This document shows, in pieces, positions 1 through 7,483 of a stretch of 55,618 bases of DNA. The notes under the pieces were generated by a model. It ran no database searches. It worked only from the letters and a program-made list of their open reading frames with translations, and was not told the origin of the DNA. Position 1 is the first letter of the stretch; each line of letters starts with the position of its first letter. Position numbers and translations under genes: made by a program. This DNA is from Candidatus Hinthialibacter antarcticus (lineage in GTDB: Bacteria > Hinthialibacterota > Hinthialibacteria > Hinthialibacterales > Hinthialibacteraceae): positions 1 through 55,618 of the forward strand of contig JAVCCE010000077.1 of assembly GCA_030765645.1 (NCBI GenBank), in the 5' to 3' direction.

Positions 1-1
1 C

Positions 2-121
2 GAAGGAACCAACAACAAAATCAAAACCATGAAACGCCAAGCCTATGGATTTCGAGATCAAGAATTCTTTAAACTCAAAATCATGGCCATCCATCAATGT
101 AGGTACTCATTTACCGGATGA
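2..121 (+). CDS. ISL3-family transposase, C-terminal end (cut by window edge)
   Basis: An open frame enters from the left edge and stops with TGA at 119-121. Its 39 residues include NNKIKTMKRQAYGFRD followed by EFFKLKIMAIH. This is the characteristic end of DDE transposases of the ISL3 (IS204/IS1001/IS1096/IS1165) family, where an asparagine and lysine-rich stretch leads to a K-R-x-A-Y-G-F/Y-R motif. The catalytic DDE residues would lie to the left, outside the window, so activity cannot be judged. The stop codon lies inside the sequence GGATGAACC, which also ends three other repeats in the window, so the IS terminus is probably at about base 124. Short length is the main uncertainty; the motif itself is distinctive. 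Confidence 0.75.
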   Translation, partial: EGTNNKIKTMKRQAYGFRDQEFFKLKIMAIHQCRYSFTG

Positions 122-124
122 ACC
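75..124 (+). repeat. Right end of the ISL3-like element, shared with dispersed repeats
   Basis: The last 50 bases of the transposase gene, ending in GGATGAACC, recur with a few substitutions at 29949-29998 (same strand) and, inverted, at 10234-10283 (more diverged) and 55467-55516. Similarity stops directly after AACC in every copy, which is what an element terminus looks like. The matching inverted terminus is not in the window. Confidence 0.7.
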
Positions 125-156
125 ATATTTATTTTCATTCCAATTTTACCCTTACC

Positions 157-250
157 ACCCCTGACACCCTTGACTCCATACTGAAAACATTAGACTTACA
201 GCGTCAGAGGTCGGTCTACAAAAACAACCAACCCCCGACACCCCTGACAC
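157..250. repeat. Pair of direct repeats ACCCCTGACAC
   Basis: The 11-mer ACCCCTGACAC occurs at 157-167 and again at 240-250, just past the 3' end of the helicase gene. A related GTCAGAGGTCGG lies between them on the other orientation. The repeats could be iteron-like sites or a chance pair; nothing else in this gap looks functional. Confidence 0.25.
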
Positions 251-1786
251 TTAGATACCATCCCAAAAAATATCATTTTCATATTTTTCGTCATCAATGG
301 ATTCATCTTCATCATCGGTAAACAAAATAATTGGTTTTGCATCATCGTCTATTGGTGACCACTGAATTGTTGATCCAATGTATTGTTCAAACGACTGACG
401 ACACACGCTCAAATCTGGAAAGACATAATAAACGACTCGCTGTTTTTGATTGCCAAATCCATCCGTGTTGTAAACTGTCTTTCTGGTATCTCTTACCGCT
501 GGAATGATCTTACTGATTTCTTTGGCAAATTGACCTTCCCAATTCCTGCGACGAACTCCAGCAATAGACGATGCTTCACAGTACGCTTGGTACAGATCGT
601 GTTTTGCAATCTCGTTGTTCCATCCATCATGCGTATCCAGCCACTGTCCTTCCATCAAACGATCATAGACAAATCGATCTACTGCTTCCAAAGATTGAAT
701 TTTCTGTTCCAGTAATGCGTCCGTTTTTGGTATGGATCGAAGATTGAAGTTGGAGATGTCGTACGTTAATAGAAAATGCAAAAATGCTTCACTACCGCCA
801 TCATCGAGTTCCATTTTCAATTCTGCAAAATATCCGTTGTCTTGCTTTCGCTCTTCGCTTACTTGCAGCACAACAAACCGTCGATCATCAATGTTCGCTG
901 GAACCACCCAGTCCTCATTTGACGCCATAATAATTCGCAATCGATTCGGCGTTGTAAATACATCGCGACCTTTTGGTTCAATCGCAATTTCTGGTTCAGT
1001 TATGAGCGCTTTAAGAGTATTTTCACCCTGCTTATCACCAGCCCAAAATGCTTCATCGGCAAACAGTACCAGTGTGTTGGCTAAATGGCTGTTAAAATTT
1101 CCGACTAAGTGCTTACTCTGCGATACCTGTTTATAGTGGACTCCAAACAATGATCCAAACGCATTAACGAAGAACCCTTTACCTGTACCTTGTCCACCCT
1201 GAAGAACCAATGCCGTTTCTGGTCGTTGCGCTGGATACTGTACTGCATGAGCCATCCAAGCAAGCACATACTGATAGAGTTCATCATTGCGATTACAGAT
1301 GATATTGCGAATATGATTCAGATATTTTTCGCAAGTACCTTCAACAGGTTCAACTGCGAACCCTTTCCACAAATTATAGTGACATGGATTTGAATTCTCT
1401 GGATCAAACACCACTTTGTCATACGTACGTCTATCTCGATGTTCAAACCAGTATTTTGCCAGTGATACGGTTTTCGTTTTTTTTGCTGGCTTGATCTTTA
1501 TCTTCTTATTTGCTTGATGGTCAATTAAATCTTGCTTACGAAGAAATTCTGGAACCATTGCAATCGACTTTCCGTCTTTCACTTCACGAATGATAACGCA
1601 TCGTGAACCATAGAATGAAACCGCGTATTCTTCGTTGTATTTTTCGATTAAATCGTTTATTTCAGACTCAGTTAATACTTTATTTGATTTTGGCTGTAAT
1701 TGGTTTAATGCTTCTTCGCTGCTGATTTCTTCAATGCTTGAATTATTTATGAGAGCGTCATCAATACCCTTATTTTTTTCTGGCAT
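251..1786 (-). CDS. DUF5906-type (D5/SF3-like) replicative helicase of a mobile element
   Basis: A 511-residue protein with an SF3-like ATPase core. Walker A GGQGTGKG is at residues 197-204, Walker B LVLFADEA at 239-246, and a motif C-like segment ending in ASN at 288-290. The arrangement and the HxPxxRPETALVLQG-like lead-in match the DUF5906 helicase domain found in phage and plasmid primase-helicases. The N-terminal 110 residues are polar and unassigned. The gene starts 8 bases after the stop of the primase gene on the same strand, so the two probably form a replication operon that unwinds and primes the element's DNA. Base composition is AT-rich like the neighbouring integrase genes and unlike the rest of the window. 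Confidence 0.8.
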   Translation of the reverse strand: MPEKNKGIDDALINNSSIEEISSEEALNQLQPKSNKVLTESEINDLIEKYNEEYAVSFYGSRCVIIREVKDGKSIAMVPEFLRKQDLIDHQANKKIKIKPAKKTKTVSLAKYWFEHRDRRTYDKVVFDPENSNPCHYNLWKGFAVEPVEGTCEKYLNHIRNIICNRNDELYQYVLAWMAHAVQYPAQRPETALVLQGGQGTGKGFFVNAFGSLFGVHYKQVSQSKHLVGNFNSHLANTLVLFADEAFWAGDKQGENTLKALITEPEIAIEPKGRDVFTTPNRLRIIMASNEDWVVPANIDDRRFVVLQVSEERKQDNGYFAELKMELDDGGSEAFLHFLLTYDISNFNLRSIPKTDALLEQKIQSLEAVDRFVYDRLMEGQWLDTHDGWNNEIAKHDLYQAYCEASSIAGVRRRNWEGQFAKEISKIIPAVRDTRKTVYNTDGFGNQKQRVVYYVFPDLSVCRQSFEQYIGSTIQWSPIDDDAKPIILFTDDEDESIDDEKYENDIFWDGI

Positions 1787-1793
1787 AATTTAT

Positions 1794-2702
1794 TTACCAT
1801 TTTTCTACGCGTATTGCGTAGCCTCTATTTTTCAATTCCGTTAACAGTTCATATAAACATCTTCCTACGTTTTTATTTGTGAAAGCGTCTTGATCGAACG
1901 CGACTTTCACGTTAGTAATCTTCATCGCTTTTAGTGTGGAAAATACCATTCGCCAATTGCTAACTCCTGGTACCGATATTGTTAATAAGCCAGATAACGC
2001 AGTAGCAATATCCGCTTTGAGTTCACCTTCAGTAATCCGTATTTCATTTCCAATTGGTTGATCAAAAAGTGGAATATGAATGTGACTACCGGATGATGCT
2101 CCACCATGATAACTGCTGGAGAGATAGCGGTATTTGCCGTAACCATCATCGTTATTAACGCGGACTTTTAATGCAATGATTCGCTGTTGCATATCTCGAA
2201 CCGGAATCAACAAACCGGACGAACCAGCGATAGTCCAATAGGGTGAATAGTTACCATCTTTAATGAAAAACCCTGGTGTGGTTAGCAATTGGTCGTCGGC
2301 GAAATGGGTGGCGACCTGCTTGGCGATCTTCCAGCGATCTGAGTCTGGAAGAGTGCGATATTGGCGTTTTTGTATTTCATGTTCTGATAAACCTCTTTTG
2401 AGTAAATTTTCATGGTGCTCTGGTGATAGTTCCAGATAATGCAGCAAACTGCCATAAACGGCGTTTAACGTATCTTCATCGGCGCGTTGAATTGGTTTGA
2501 TTGAAGTTGCTACTGGTTGTGGAATGGAATTGTTCTGTGGATGCAGCCAATATAATGACCCGTTGGCGTCAGTTTTCGCTATGGCGTTGATTCCGCCGCT
2601 TCTTCGGCATAAAACCATATTGCCGTCACTGGTCGTAGCGCACCACGAATCATGACCACAAATGGGACATGGATTTCTTCTGGAAGCGGGTATGTAGTTC
2701 AT
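1794..2702 (-). CDS. Primase-like protein: zinc finger plus Toprim domain
   Basis: A 302-residue protein when started at the ATG at 2702; the longer open frame upstream overlaps the next gene in another frame and is not coding. Near the N-terminus CPICGHDSWC and a later VLCRR form a CHC2/P4-type zinc ribbon typical of primases. The C-terminal third has EIRITEGELKAD followed by VKVAFDQDA, the glutamate and DxD signature of a Toprim fold (DUF3854-like). It should make RNA or DNA primers at the element's origin and hand over to the adjacent helicase. Only 19 bases separate it from the upstream small gene. The functional call comes from the domain order; the exact family is inferred. Confidence 0.72.
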   Translation of the reverse strand: MNYIPASRRNPCPICGHDSWCATTSDGNMVLCRRSGGINAIAKTDANGSLYWLHPQNNSIPQPVATSIKPIQRADEDTLNAVYGSLLHYLELSPEHHENLLKRGLSEHEIQKRQYRTLPDSDRWKIAKQVATHFADDQLLTTPGFFIKDGNYSPYWTIAGSSGLLIPVRDMQQRIIALKVRVNNDDGYGKYRYLSSSYHGGASSGSHIHIPLFDQPIGNEIRITEGELKADIATALSGLLTISVPGVSNWRMVFSTLKAMKITNVKVAFDQDAFTNKNVGRCLYELLTELKNRGYAIRVEKW

Positions 2703-2721
2703 TGCATGTATTACGCGGTTT

Positions 2722-2997
2722 TTAGAATTTATCCGCAAATGGATCAGAAATGGCGGCAAATTCGTCTGCTGGTACATCGTCGATGTCCGTAAAGACAACT
2801 TCGTATTCATTTTCATTAAGCCAATAGTCGTAATCTTTATTGGTTTCCAGCTCGCGTGGATCAATCTTTTCCAGAGCATCAGTAAGCAAGTCACTGATGA
2901 CCGAGCTGAAATTGGATCCCCGTTTTCCAGCGATAGATTCAATCGCTTGATAATCGGCTTCATTCATTTCGATTTCGAGTTTAAACTTTTGATTCAT
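2722..2997 (-). CDS. Small ribbon-helix-helix-like protein with acidic tail
   Basis: A 91-residue protein. The start chosen is ATG 2997 because GGAG lies 8 bases before it; an earlier in-frame ATG at 3018 has no such site. Residues 3-40 read as one beta strand (KFKLEIEM) followed by two helices, like a CopG/Arc ribbon-helix-helix DNA-binding domain. The last 45 residues are strongly acidic and ordered only in part. It is the first gene of the primase-helicase operon and could be the element's repressor or copy-control protein. Family membership is inferred from pattern, not from a signature motif. Confidence 0.5.
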   Translation of the reverse strand: MNQKFKLEIEMNEADYQAIESIAGKRGSNFSSVISDLLTDALEKIDPRELETNKDYDYWLNENEYEVVFTDIDDVPADEFAAISDPFADKF

Positions 2998-3121
2998 AAA
3001 ACTATCTCCTTCGCGCATAGTTGCGCAGGTTTTTTAATTTATTGGCAGAAAATAAAATGAAGACAAATATGTTTTTTTAATATATTGTTATTTTTATACT
3101 TATGATGTAATATTATGTATT

Positions 3122-3808
3122 ATGTGTAATGATACCGAAATAAAAGAAATCAGAATTTTCATCGATTTGATGACAGAATTGAACAAGGAGAATGACCCAC
3201 TTACAATACAAACAGTGGTGGTCATGAAACTGGGTTTTTATACTGGTTTGAAGTTCAAGACGCTTGTTGGACTAAAGCCGTCTGACATAACGTTCAATCC
3301 TCGAAAAACGCCAATATTAATCGCTGGTTATGAAGTTGGAGCCGCTAAGAAAGCATTAAAGAAGTATCTCGCATGGTTGAGTTCAAACTCGCCTAATAGC
3401 ACTCTTCTATTTCCTTCTCTGACGTATGAGAAGATAATTCAGCGTCAATTAAAAAAACATAAATATGATTACAAAGGAATCCAGATTCTTGGTAGAAAGC
3501 ACTTCTACTATTCCCAAAGCAGAATAAATCTTTCAGAAGAAACTCTGTTTAACATGATCGCTGATCATTTTCAAATATCATTTGATTGGGCGTGTAGAAC
3601 TCGGTTTCAACCACTTTCAATTACTAAATATAAACCACGAGAATCTCTGCTGGAGCAAGCAAAAGATGAAATCCGATGGACAAGAGAATGGTCTACGAAG
3701 CGTGAGCAGTATATAAAAAAATTGAAATCAATATACCGAAGAATGAAAAAAACTGATGACCGACAAGAAGTTGAAAGATTGGCTACTGCTGCTGGAATTG
3801 TGTTGTAA
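3122..3808 (+). CDS. Tyrosine-recombinase-like protein lacking catalytic residues
   Basis: A 228-residue protein transcribed opposite to its neighbours. Residues 30-60 (LGFYTGLKFKTLVGLKPSDI) follow the box I pattern of tyrosine recombinases, but the invariant arginine of TGLR is lysine. No HxxR box and no C-terminal LGH...Y motif can be found. The last 50 residues are lysine and arginine-rich and probably helical. It may be a catalytically dead recombinase relative that binds DNA, for example an accessory or directionality factor, or a decayed integrase. The start lacks a clear ribosome binding site, and a later ATG (DLMTEL) is possible. Confidence 0.45.
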   Translation: MCNDTEIKEIRIFIDLMTELNKENDPLTIQTVVVMKLGFYTGLKFKTLVGLKPSDITFNPRKTPILIAGYEVGAAKKALKKYLAWLSSNSPNSTLLFPSLTYEKIIQRQLKKHKYDYKGIQILGRKHFYYSQSRINLSEETLFNMIADHFQISFDWACRTRFQPLSITKYKPRESLLEQAKDEIRWTREWSTKREQYIKKLKSIYRRMKKTDDRQEVERLATAAGIVL

Positions 3809-3834
3809 AAAATTCACTACCTGCTAAATACGAA

Positions 3835-3863
3835 AGAGCGCCGGAAAATGGCTCCGACGCTCT
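3835..3863. terminator. Stem-loop between convergent genes
   Basis: AGAGCG pairs with CGCTCT and, after one mismatch, CGGA with TCCG, around a 7-base loop. It sits between the 3' ends of the recombinase-like gene and the excisionase-like gene. There is no strong T run on the plus strand; on the minus strand a T-rich stretch follows about 20 bases later. A weak bidirectional terminator is the simplest reading. Confidence 0.45.
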
Positions 3864-3897
3864 CTGACTTAACTTAACGATCTTATCTGTTATTGTA

Positions 3898-4128
3898 TTA
3901 TTCTACAGTATCGCCGAAATCAATCGTTCTAATTTCTGGTGTATGTGAATTTTTTTCAATAAACTCTTTAATTTTAACTGGGTCGAATCGAAGTCGACCG
4001 CCAATTTTTGTGTAAGGTATTTTTTCTTGATACCGCATATCGTAAACTGCTTTTGGATCGACCTTTAGAATCTTTGCTACTTCATCAACATCTAATAAAT
4101 GCGACAATTCAACGACGGTTTTTTTCAT
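3898..4128 (-). CDS. Excisionase-like helix-turn-helix protein
   Basis: A 76-residue protein. Residues 11-60 (DVDEVAKILKVDPKAVYDMR, then IPYTKIGGRLRFDP and IKEFI) have the layout of HTH_17/MerR-like excisionase family DNA-binding domains: helix-turn-helix, then a wing with the GGRxRF signature. Such proteins control directionality of excision by the adjacent integrase, bending DNA at the attachment site. It lies 185 bases from the integrase on the same strand. AAGGAA upstream of the ATG serves as ribosome binding site. The family is clear; its specific role as Xis is inferred from context. Confidence 0.72.
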   Translation of the reverse strand: MKKTVVELSHLLDVDEVAKILKVDPKAVYDMRYQEKIPYTKIGGRLRFDPVKIKEFIEKNSHTPEIRTIDFGDTVE

Positions 4129-4313
4129 GTTCTATAAGTTCCTTATTTAACCTTAGTTACCTCCTCTGATAGAATATTTTTTTTGGGGTGTTATAGAATC
4201 TTGTAACGCGACTTTTTAGGGGACCCGGATTTCCTACTTTAAGGTCTTTTTACCTCCAATCTGGTATATTATACCTCGTTCAATAAAAAATGGCGCAAAA
4301 AGTTGCATTTTTC

Positions 4314-5351
4314 TTAAAATTCCAAGCAATCAACAGCATTTTTTAAATGACCTGGAGCCAAATGGCTGTACAGTTTCGTCGTTTCCGTATTGCTGTGACC
4401 AAGCAGTTGAGCGACTGTATAGAGCGGAATCCCTTTCATCACCAAATTAGACGCAAACGTGTGTCTCAGCGTGTGTGCGGTCACTTTATCTTCCCCCGTC
4501 GTAGGTAGTCCCGATTGCTCAATTAATCGCTTAAAGCGCTTCTTTAAAGCGTCATAACTCAGATTCAGAACCATCTCGCTGGATGGATTGCTCTGCTGAT
4601 AAGATTGCAGAAAATCATGCAGAGGTTGGTTCATGGGAATATCTCTTCTTTTCCGCGTCTTGGTTGTCCACCCTTCTCGCGGTGCAACAGTTATCAATTT
4701 GCTTGTGAAATCAATGTCTCTCCAGCGCAAAGCAACAATCTCTCCCGCTCTCATCCCAGTATTCAAAGCGATAGTCACAAAACAATGAATTTCACCAGAC
4801 TGGTTTTGAGCGGTTGTAATCAATTGCTGGATTTCTTGTTGATTTAAAAAACGAAGTCGGCCTTCTGTCTCTGGCAGTTTGGCGACTTTAGGTATGGAGG
4901 AAGCCGGCAATATTTTCCAATCAACCGCCTTATTTAACATCACGAGTAAGACATGGTGAGTGTCTATGTTAACGGTTCTTGCTGATACATCTTTGAGACG
5001 TTCTCGTTGGTATTCTTCAATTTTCATTCCGGTGATTCGCTTGATGTCAGTATCTTTTCCAAAAAAGGGAATAATCTTGTTTTCCAGGATAAGCCGCTTG
5101 TTGTAAACCCACCGTTCCGCTTGAGTGGATGAAACGAATTCCAGATATTTTTCTTTCAGTGTTTCAAGTGTGATTTTCTTGCGCTTGGTGGGTAGCTGGT
5201 TCGCGTCTAGAGATAATTCAACGCGAAATCGCGAAAGTACATCTTGAGCGATCTTCTTCTTATCTGTCTTGGTTGAAAACCGTCTTCGTTTTCCGGCTGC
5301 ATCGAAATAATCAACGTACCAAATTCTTCCACGTTTTACTAAACTTGCCAT
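4314..5351 (-). CDS. Site-specific tyrosine recombinase (integrase)
   Basis: A 345-residue integrase when started at ATG 5351, which has AGGAG nine bases upstream; the ATG at 5360 abuts that site and is unlikely. N-terminal residues 1-50 look like an arm-binding domain, 60-150 like the SAM-like core-binding domain, and 165-345 are the catalytic domain. The catalytic set is complete: R201 in TGMR, H293 and R296 in HTLR, H319 in LLGHS, and the nucleophile Y328. It should catalyse integration and excision of this element. The gene faces away from the tRNA-Gly 178 bases away, the usual geometry for an integrase at a tRNA attachment site. Confidence 0.9.
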   Translation of the reverse strand: MASLVKRGRIWYVDYFDAAGKRRRFSTKTDKKKIAQDVLSRFRVELSLDANQLPTKRKKITLETLKEKYLEFVSSTQAERWVYNKRLILENKIIPFFGKDTDIKRITGMKIEEYQRERLKDVSARTVNIDTHHVLLVMLNKAVDWKILPASSIPKVAKLPETEGRLRFLNQQEIQQLITTAQNQSGEIHCFVTIALNTGMRAGEIVALRWRDIDFTSKLITVAPREGWTTKTRKRRDIPMNQPLHDFLQSYQQSNPSSEMVLNLSYDALKKRFKRLIEQSGLPTTGEDKVTAHTLRHTFASNLVMKGIPLYTVAQLLGHSNTETTKLYSHLAPGHLKNAVDCLEF

Positions 5352-5387
5352 GAATTGCATCTCCTGATTTGCTTGTATTGATTACAG

Positions 5388-5430
5388 TGTACATGGAGAT
5401 GAAATAAGTGTGTACACAATTTTGTACACA
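5388..5430. promoter_or_regulatory. Three TGTACA sites upstream of the integrase
   Basis: TGTACA occurs at 5388, 5411 and 5423. The last two are part of direct copies of TGTACACA, and the first of these lies in the perfect palindrome TGTGTACACA (5409-5418). They sit between integrase start and tRNA-Gly. They could be integrase arm-type sites or an operator for the integrase promoter; sequence alone does not decide. Confidence 0.4.
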
Positions 5431-5528
5431 AAAAAATCACGAAACAGCCAGAAACGGTAAGTACAGGAGAGAATCTGAAAAGTGGTAAAAGTGTCGTAAA
5501 TAGTTGGAAATTAAGAACTTTTAAGTAA

Positions 5529-5600
5529 GCGGGAGACGGGGTTCGAACCCGCGACCCTCAGCTTGGGAAGCTGATGCTCTACCAACTGAGCTACTCCCGC
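5529..5600 (-). tRNA. tRNA-Gly (anticodon CCC)
   Basis: 72 bases fold as a cloverleaf: acceptor GCGGGAG/CTCCCGC, D stem GCTC/GAGC, anticodon stem TCAGC/GCTGA with loop TTCCCAA, and T arm with TTCGAAC. The anticodon is CCC, reading GGG. CCA is not encoded. The 3' end points at the integrase, so the 3' half is the likely attachment site; no second copy of it is visible in the window, so the far end of the element must lie to the left or has been lost. Confidence 0.95.
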
Positions 5601-5802
5601 AAAGAGTACGGTTTGCTGCTTATCATTATTCGCCGTCGCCTTCCGCTGTCAAGCGATTGCTAAAACAATAATTCACGCGCCGCTCTCGCTTACAACCAGC
5701 AATTCGTTTCTCCGCAGTATTACGATATGATACAGTATGAACGTAACATCAACCGTGATCGCGAATTTAGATGCGCAAGTTCATTCACTGGTTGGAGGAA
5801 CC

Positions 5803-6177
5803 ATGCCAAAAACAGTATTAATTGTCGAAGACCACCAAGACAGCCGCGAACTGCTGGCGGATGCGTTGGAGTTTTCAGGCTACGCCGTGTTGCAAGCGAG
5901 CGACGGAGAAGAAGGCGAACGCATCGCGATTGAAAATGCGCCGGACGTGATTTTGCTTGATATTTCGTTACCGAAAAAATCGGGCTGGGACGTCGTTGAA
6001 GCGTTGCGTCTCTGCGACGCCACCAAAGAGACGCCCATCATCGCGCTCACCGCCCACGCCCGCGCCCAAGACGAGAGCAAGGCTATGCAGGTGGGCTGCA
6101 ACCACTATTTGCCCAAACCCGTTAAACCCAAGCAAGTGCTGCAAACCATCCAGGCGCTCTTGGGAGAAGACGCCTAG
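5803..6177 (+). CDS. Stand-alone response regulator receiver protein
   Basis: A 124-residue single receiver domain. The ATG at 5803 is chosen because GGAGG precedes it by 5 bases; a longer frame to 5737 has no such site. Acidic pocket E9-D10, phosphoacceptor D53 in LLDISLP, T83 and K105 in LPKPV are all present. There is no output domain, as in CheY/DivK-type proteins, so it would signal by protein contact. No kinase is adjacent. The next gene begins 17 bases downstream, so the unknown protein 6195-7463 may be co-transcribed. Confidence 0.88.
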   Translation: MPKTVLIVEDHQDSRELLADALEFSGYAVLQASDGEEGERIAIENAPDVILLDISLPKKSGWDVVEALRLCDATKETPIIALTAHARAQDESKAMQVGCNHYLPKPVKPKQVLQTIQALLGEDA

Positions 6178-6194
6178 CCGAAAAGCGACGCCTT

Positions 6195-7463
6195 ATGCAA
6201 CTCAAGCGGACTCATTCTACGTCTCAATCTGTCGCATCGTCCGCTTCGTCGCCTATCCAGACGCCGCGGTTGAAGGACGGGTCTGGTTCCGGTTCGGACA
6301 AACCGCGTACGCTGCAAGAAAAAAAAGCCGCGCTTAGAAAATATTTGGCTTCATTGGAGCCGGAAAAACGCAAGAAAGTCATCGCTGCGCTGGCGAAAAA
6401 ACAAAAAGAAAAGCGTTCGCAAAAGCCAAAGCCCGACGCGGACGAAGCGCCCTCCACAACAAGCGATCCACTTGAGGATGCGCCAAGCGCCCCAACGCCG
6501 CCGCCGGGGCCTTCTCGAGCGAGGCCTGCCCGGTCGTCGCGTACGCCTTCCACCAAAATTCTGTCCAAGGTGCAGTATCGAAAAGCCAGTGGGATCATGC
6601 TCAAACGCCGTGTGATTCAGATTATGTGTTTGTTTTTCTTTCTTGCGCTTGGGGCCGGTTGGGTCGCTTTTATTGGTTACGACCAGTCGAGCGTCATGAT
6701 TATTATGGATGCGTCAGCCAAAGGTCTCGGTGCGCTTGAGGACGATAAGTTTGATGAAGCGGCGTCCCACTTTCAAATTGTGTTAGACGTTTTTACTGAA
6801 TACAACAAAACCAAAAACGCTTGGTGGCGTCGGCCTGATGTGCAGTTAGTTCCCCAACTGTTACGCGTTGCCATCGGTTGGCGCGTATTGGGCAAGACTG
6901 GCAACGCGGTCGAACTCTTTCATCAGACGGCCCTCTATTTGCCTGAGGGTTTGGAGTCGTGGCAGGGAGATGAGTTCAAAAAACAGTTCGAGGAACTTTT
7001 GAATCCTGATTATTGGTCGGAGCCTGACGCGGCGGAACTCTACACGCTTTTGGTCGCCGCCGATCCTGCGTCCTGGGGAGAAGCAGGCAATTATCTGGTC
7101 GAAAATACCGAACGGGTTGGGTTTTGGTTGGCTCCATTGTGGAGGCGTTATCAAGATGCGGAGATTATTGTCTATGGCAATCCGCGCAGCGTCAGCGACG
7201 GCAAAGACGGCGAGTTTGTCGTGGATGCGGAGATCATCTACAAGGCGGACCGCGAGCCCGGTTTGTTTTATTTTCAACCTGTGGAGGAAATGACTCCGAT
7301 CGAACGCAAACGTCTCGACTGGTATCTTGCCTCAGAAGAAAAATGTATTTTATTTGGGACAATGGATGGTGACAAAGGCCGCTTGAATAGCATCGAAGGC
7401 GTTGTGATTAGCCGTCCCTCCACAGTCGATGAATTTAACGGAATTGTTGTATATTCAAACTAA
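6195..7463 (+). CDS. Unknown single-pass membrane protein with disordered basic N-terminus
   Basis: A 422-residue protein I do not recognise. Residues 1-130 are rich in Lys, Pro, Ser and Ala and look disordered, with an RKYLASLEPEKRKKVIAALAKK helix. A membrane segment spans about residues 140-162 (IMCLFFFLALGAGWVAFIGY). The remaining 260 residues are soluble, with a helical TPR-like start (GALEDDKFDEAASHFQIV) and a mixed C-terminal part. By the positive-inside rule the basic N-terminus is cytoplasmic and the C-terminal domain periplasmic. It lies between the receiver protein and the large membrane protein, with short gaps on both sides, which suggests one transcription unit. Confidence 0.7.
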   Translation: MQLKRTHSTSQSVASSASSPIQTPRLKDGSGSGSDKPRTLQEKKAALRKYLASLEPEKRKKVIAALAKKQKEKRSQKPKPDADEAPSTTSDPLEDAPSAPTPPPGPSRARPARSSRTPSTKILSKVQYRKASGIMLKRRVIQIMCLFFFLALGAGWVAFIGYDQSSVMIIMDASAKGLGALEDDKFDEAASHFQIVLDVFTEYNKTKNAWWRRPDVQLVPQLLRVAIGWRVLGKTGNAVELFHQTALYLPEGLESWQGDEFKKQFEELLNPDYWSEPDAAELYTLLVAADPASWGEAGNYLVENTERVGFWLAPLWRRYQDAEIIVYGNPRSVSDGKDGEFVVDAEIIYKADREPGLFYFQPVEEMTPIERKRLDWYLASEEKCILFGTMDGDKGRLNSIEGVVISRPSTVDEFNGIVVYSN

Positions 7464-7483
7464 CTTGCGTTGGCGTTATTTGC

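Noticed and set aside
2703-2963. N-terminal extension of the primase frame
   Set aside because: It overlaps the ribbon-helix-helix gene in another frame; the zinc-finger protein starts naturally at ATG 2702.
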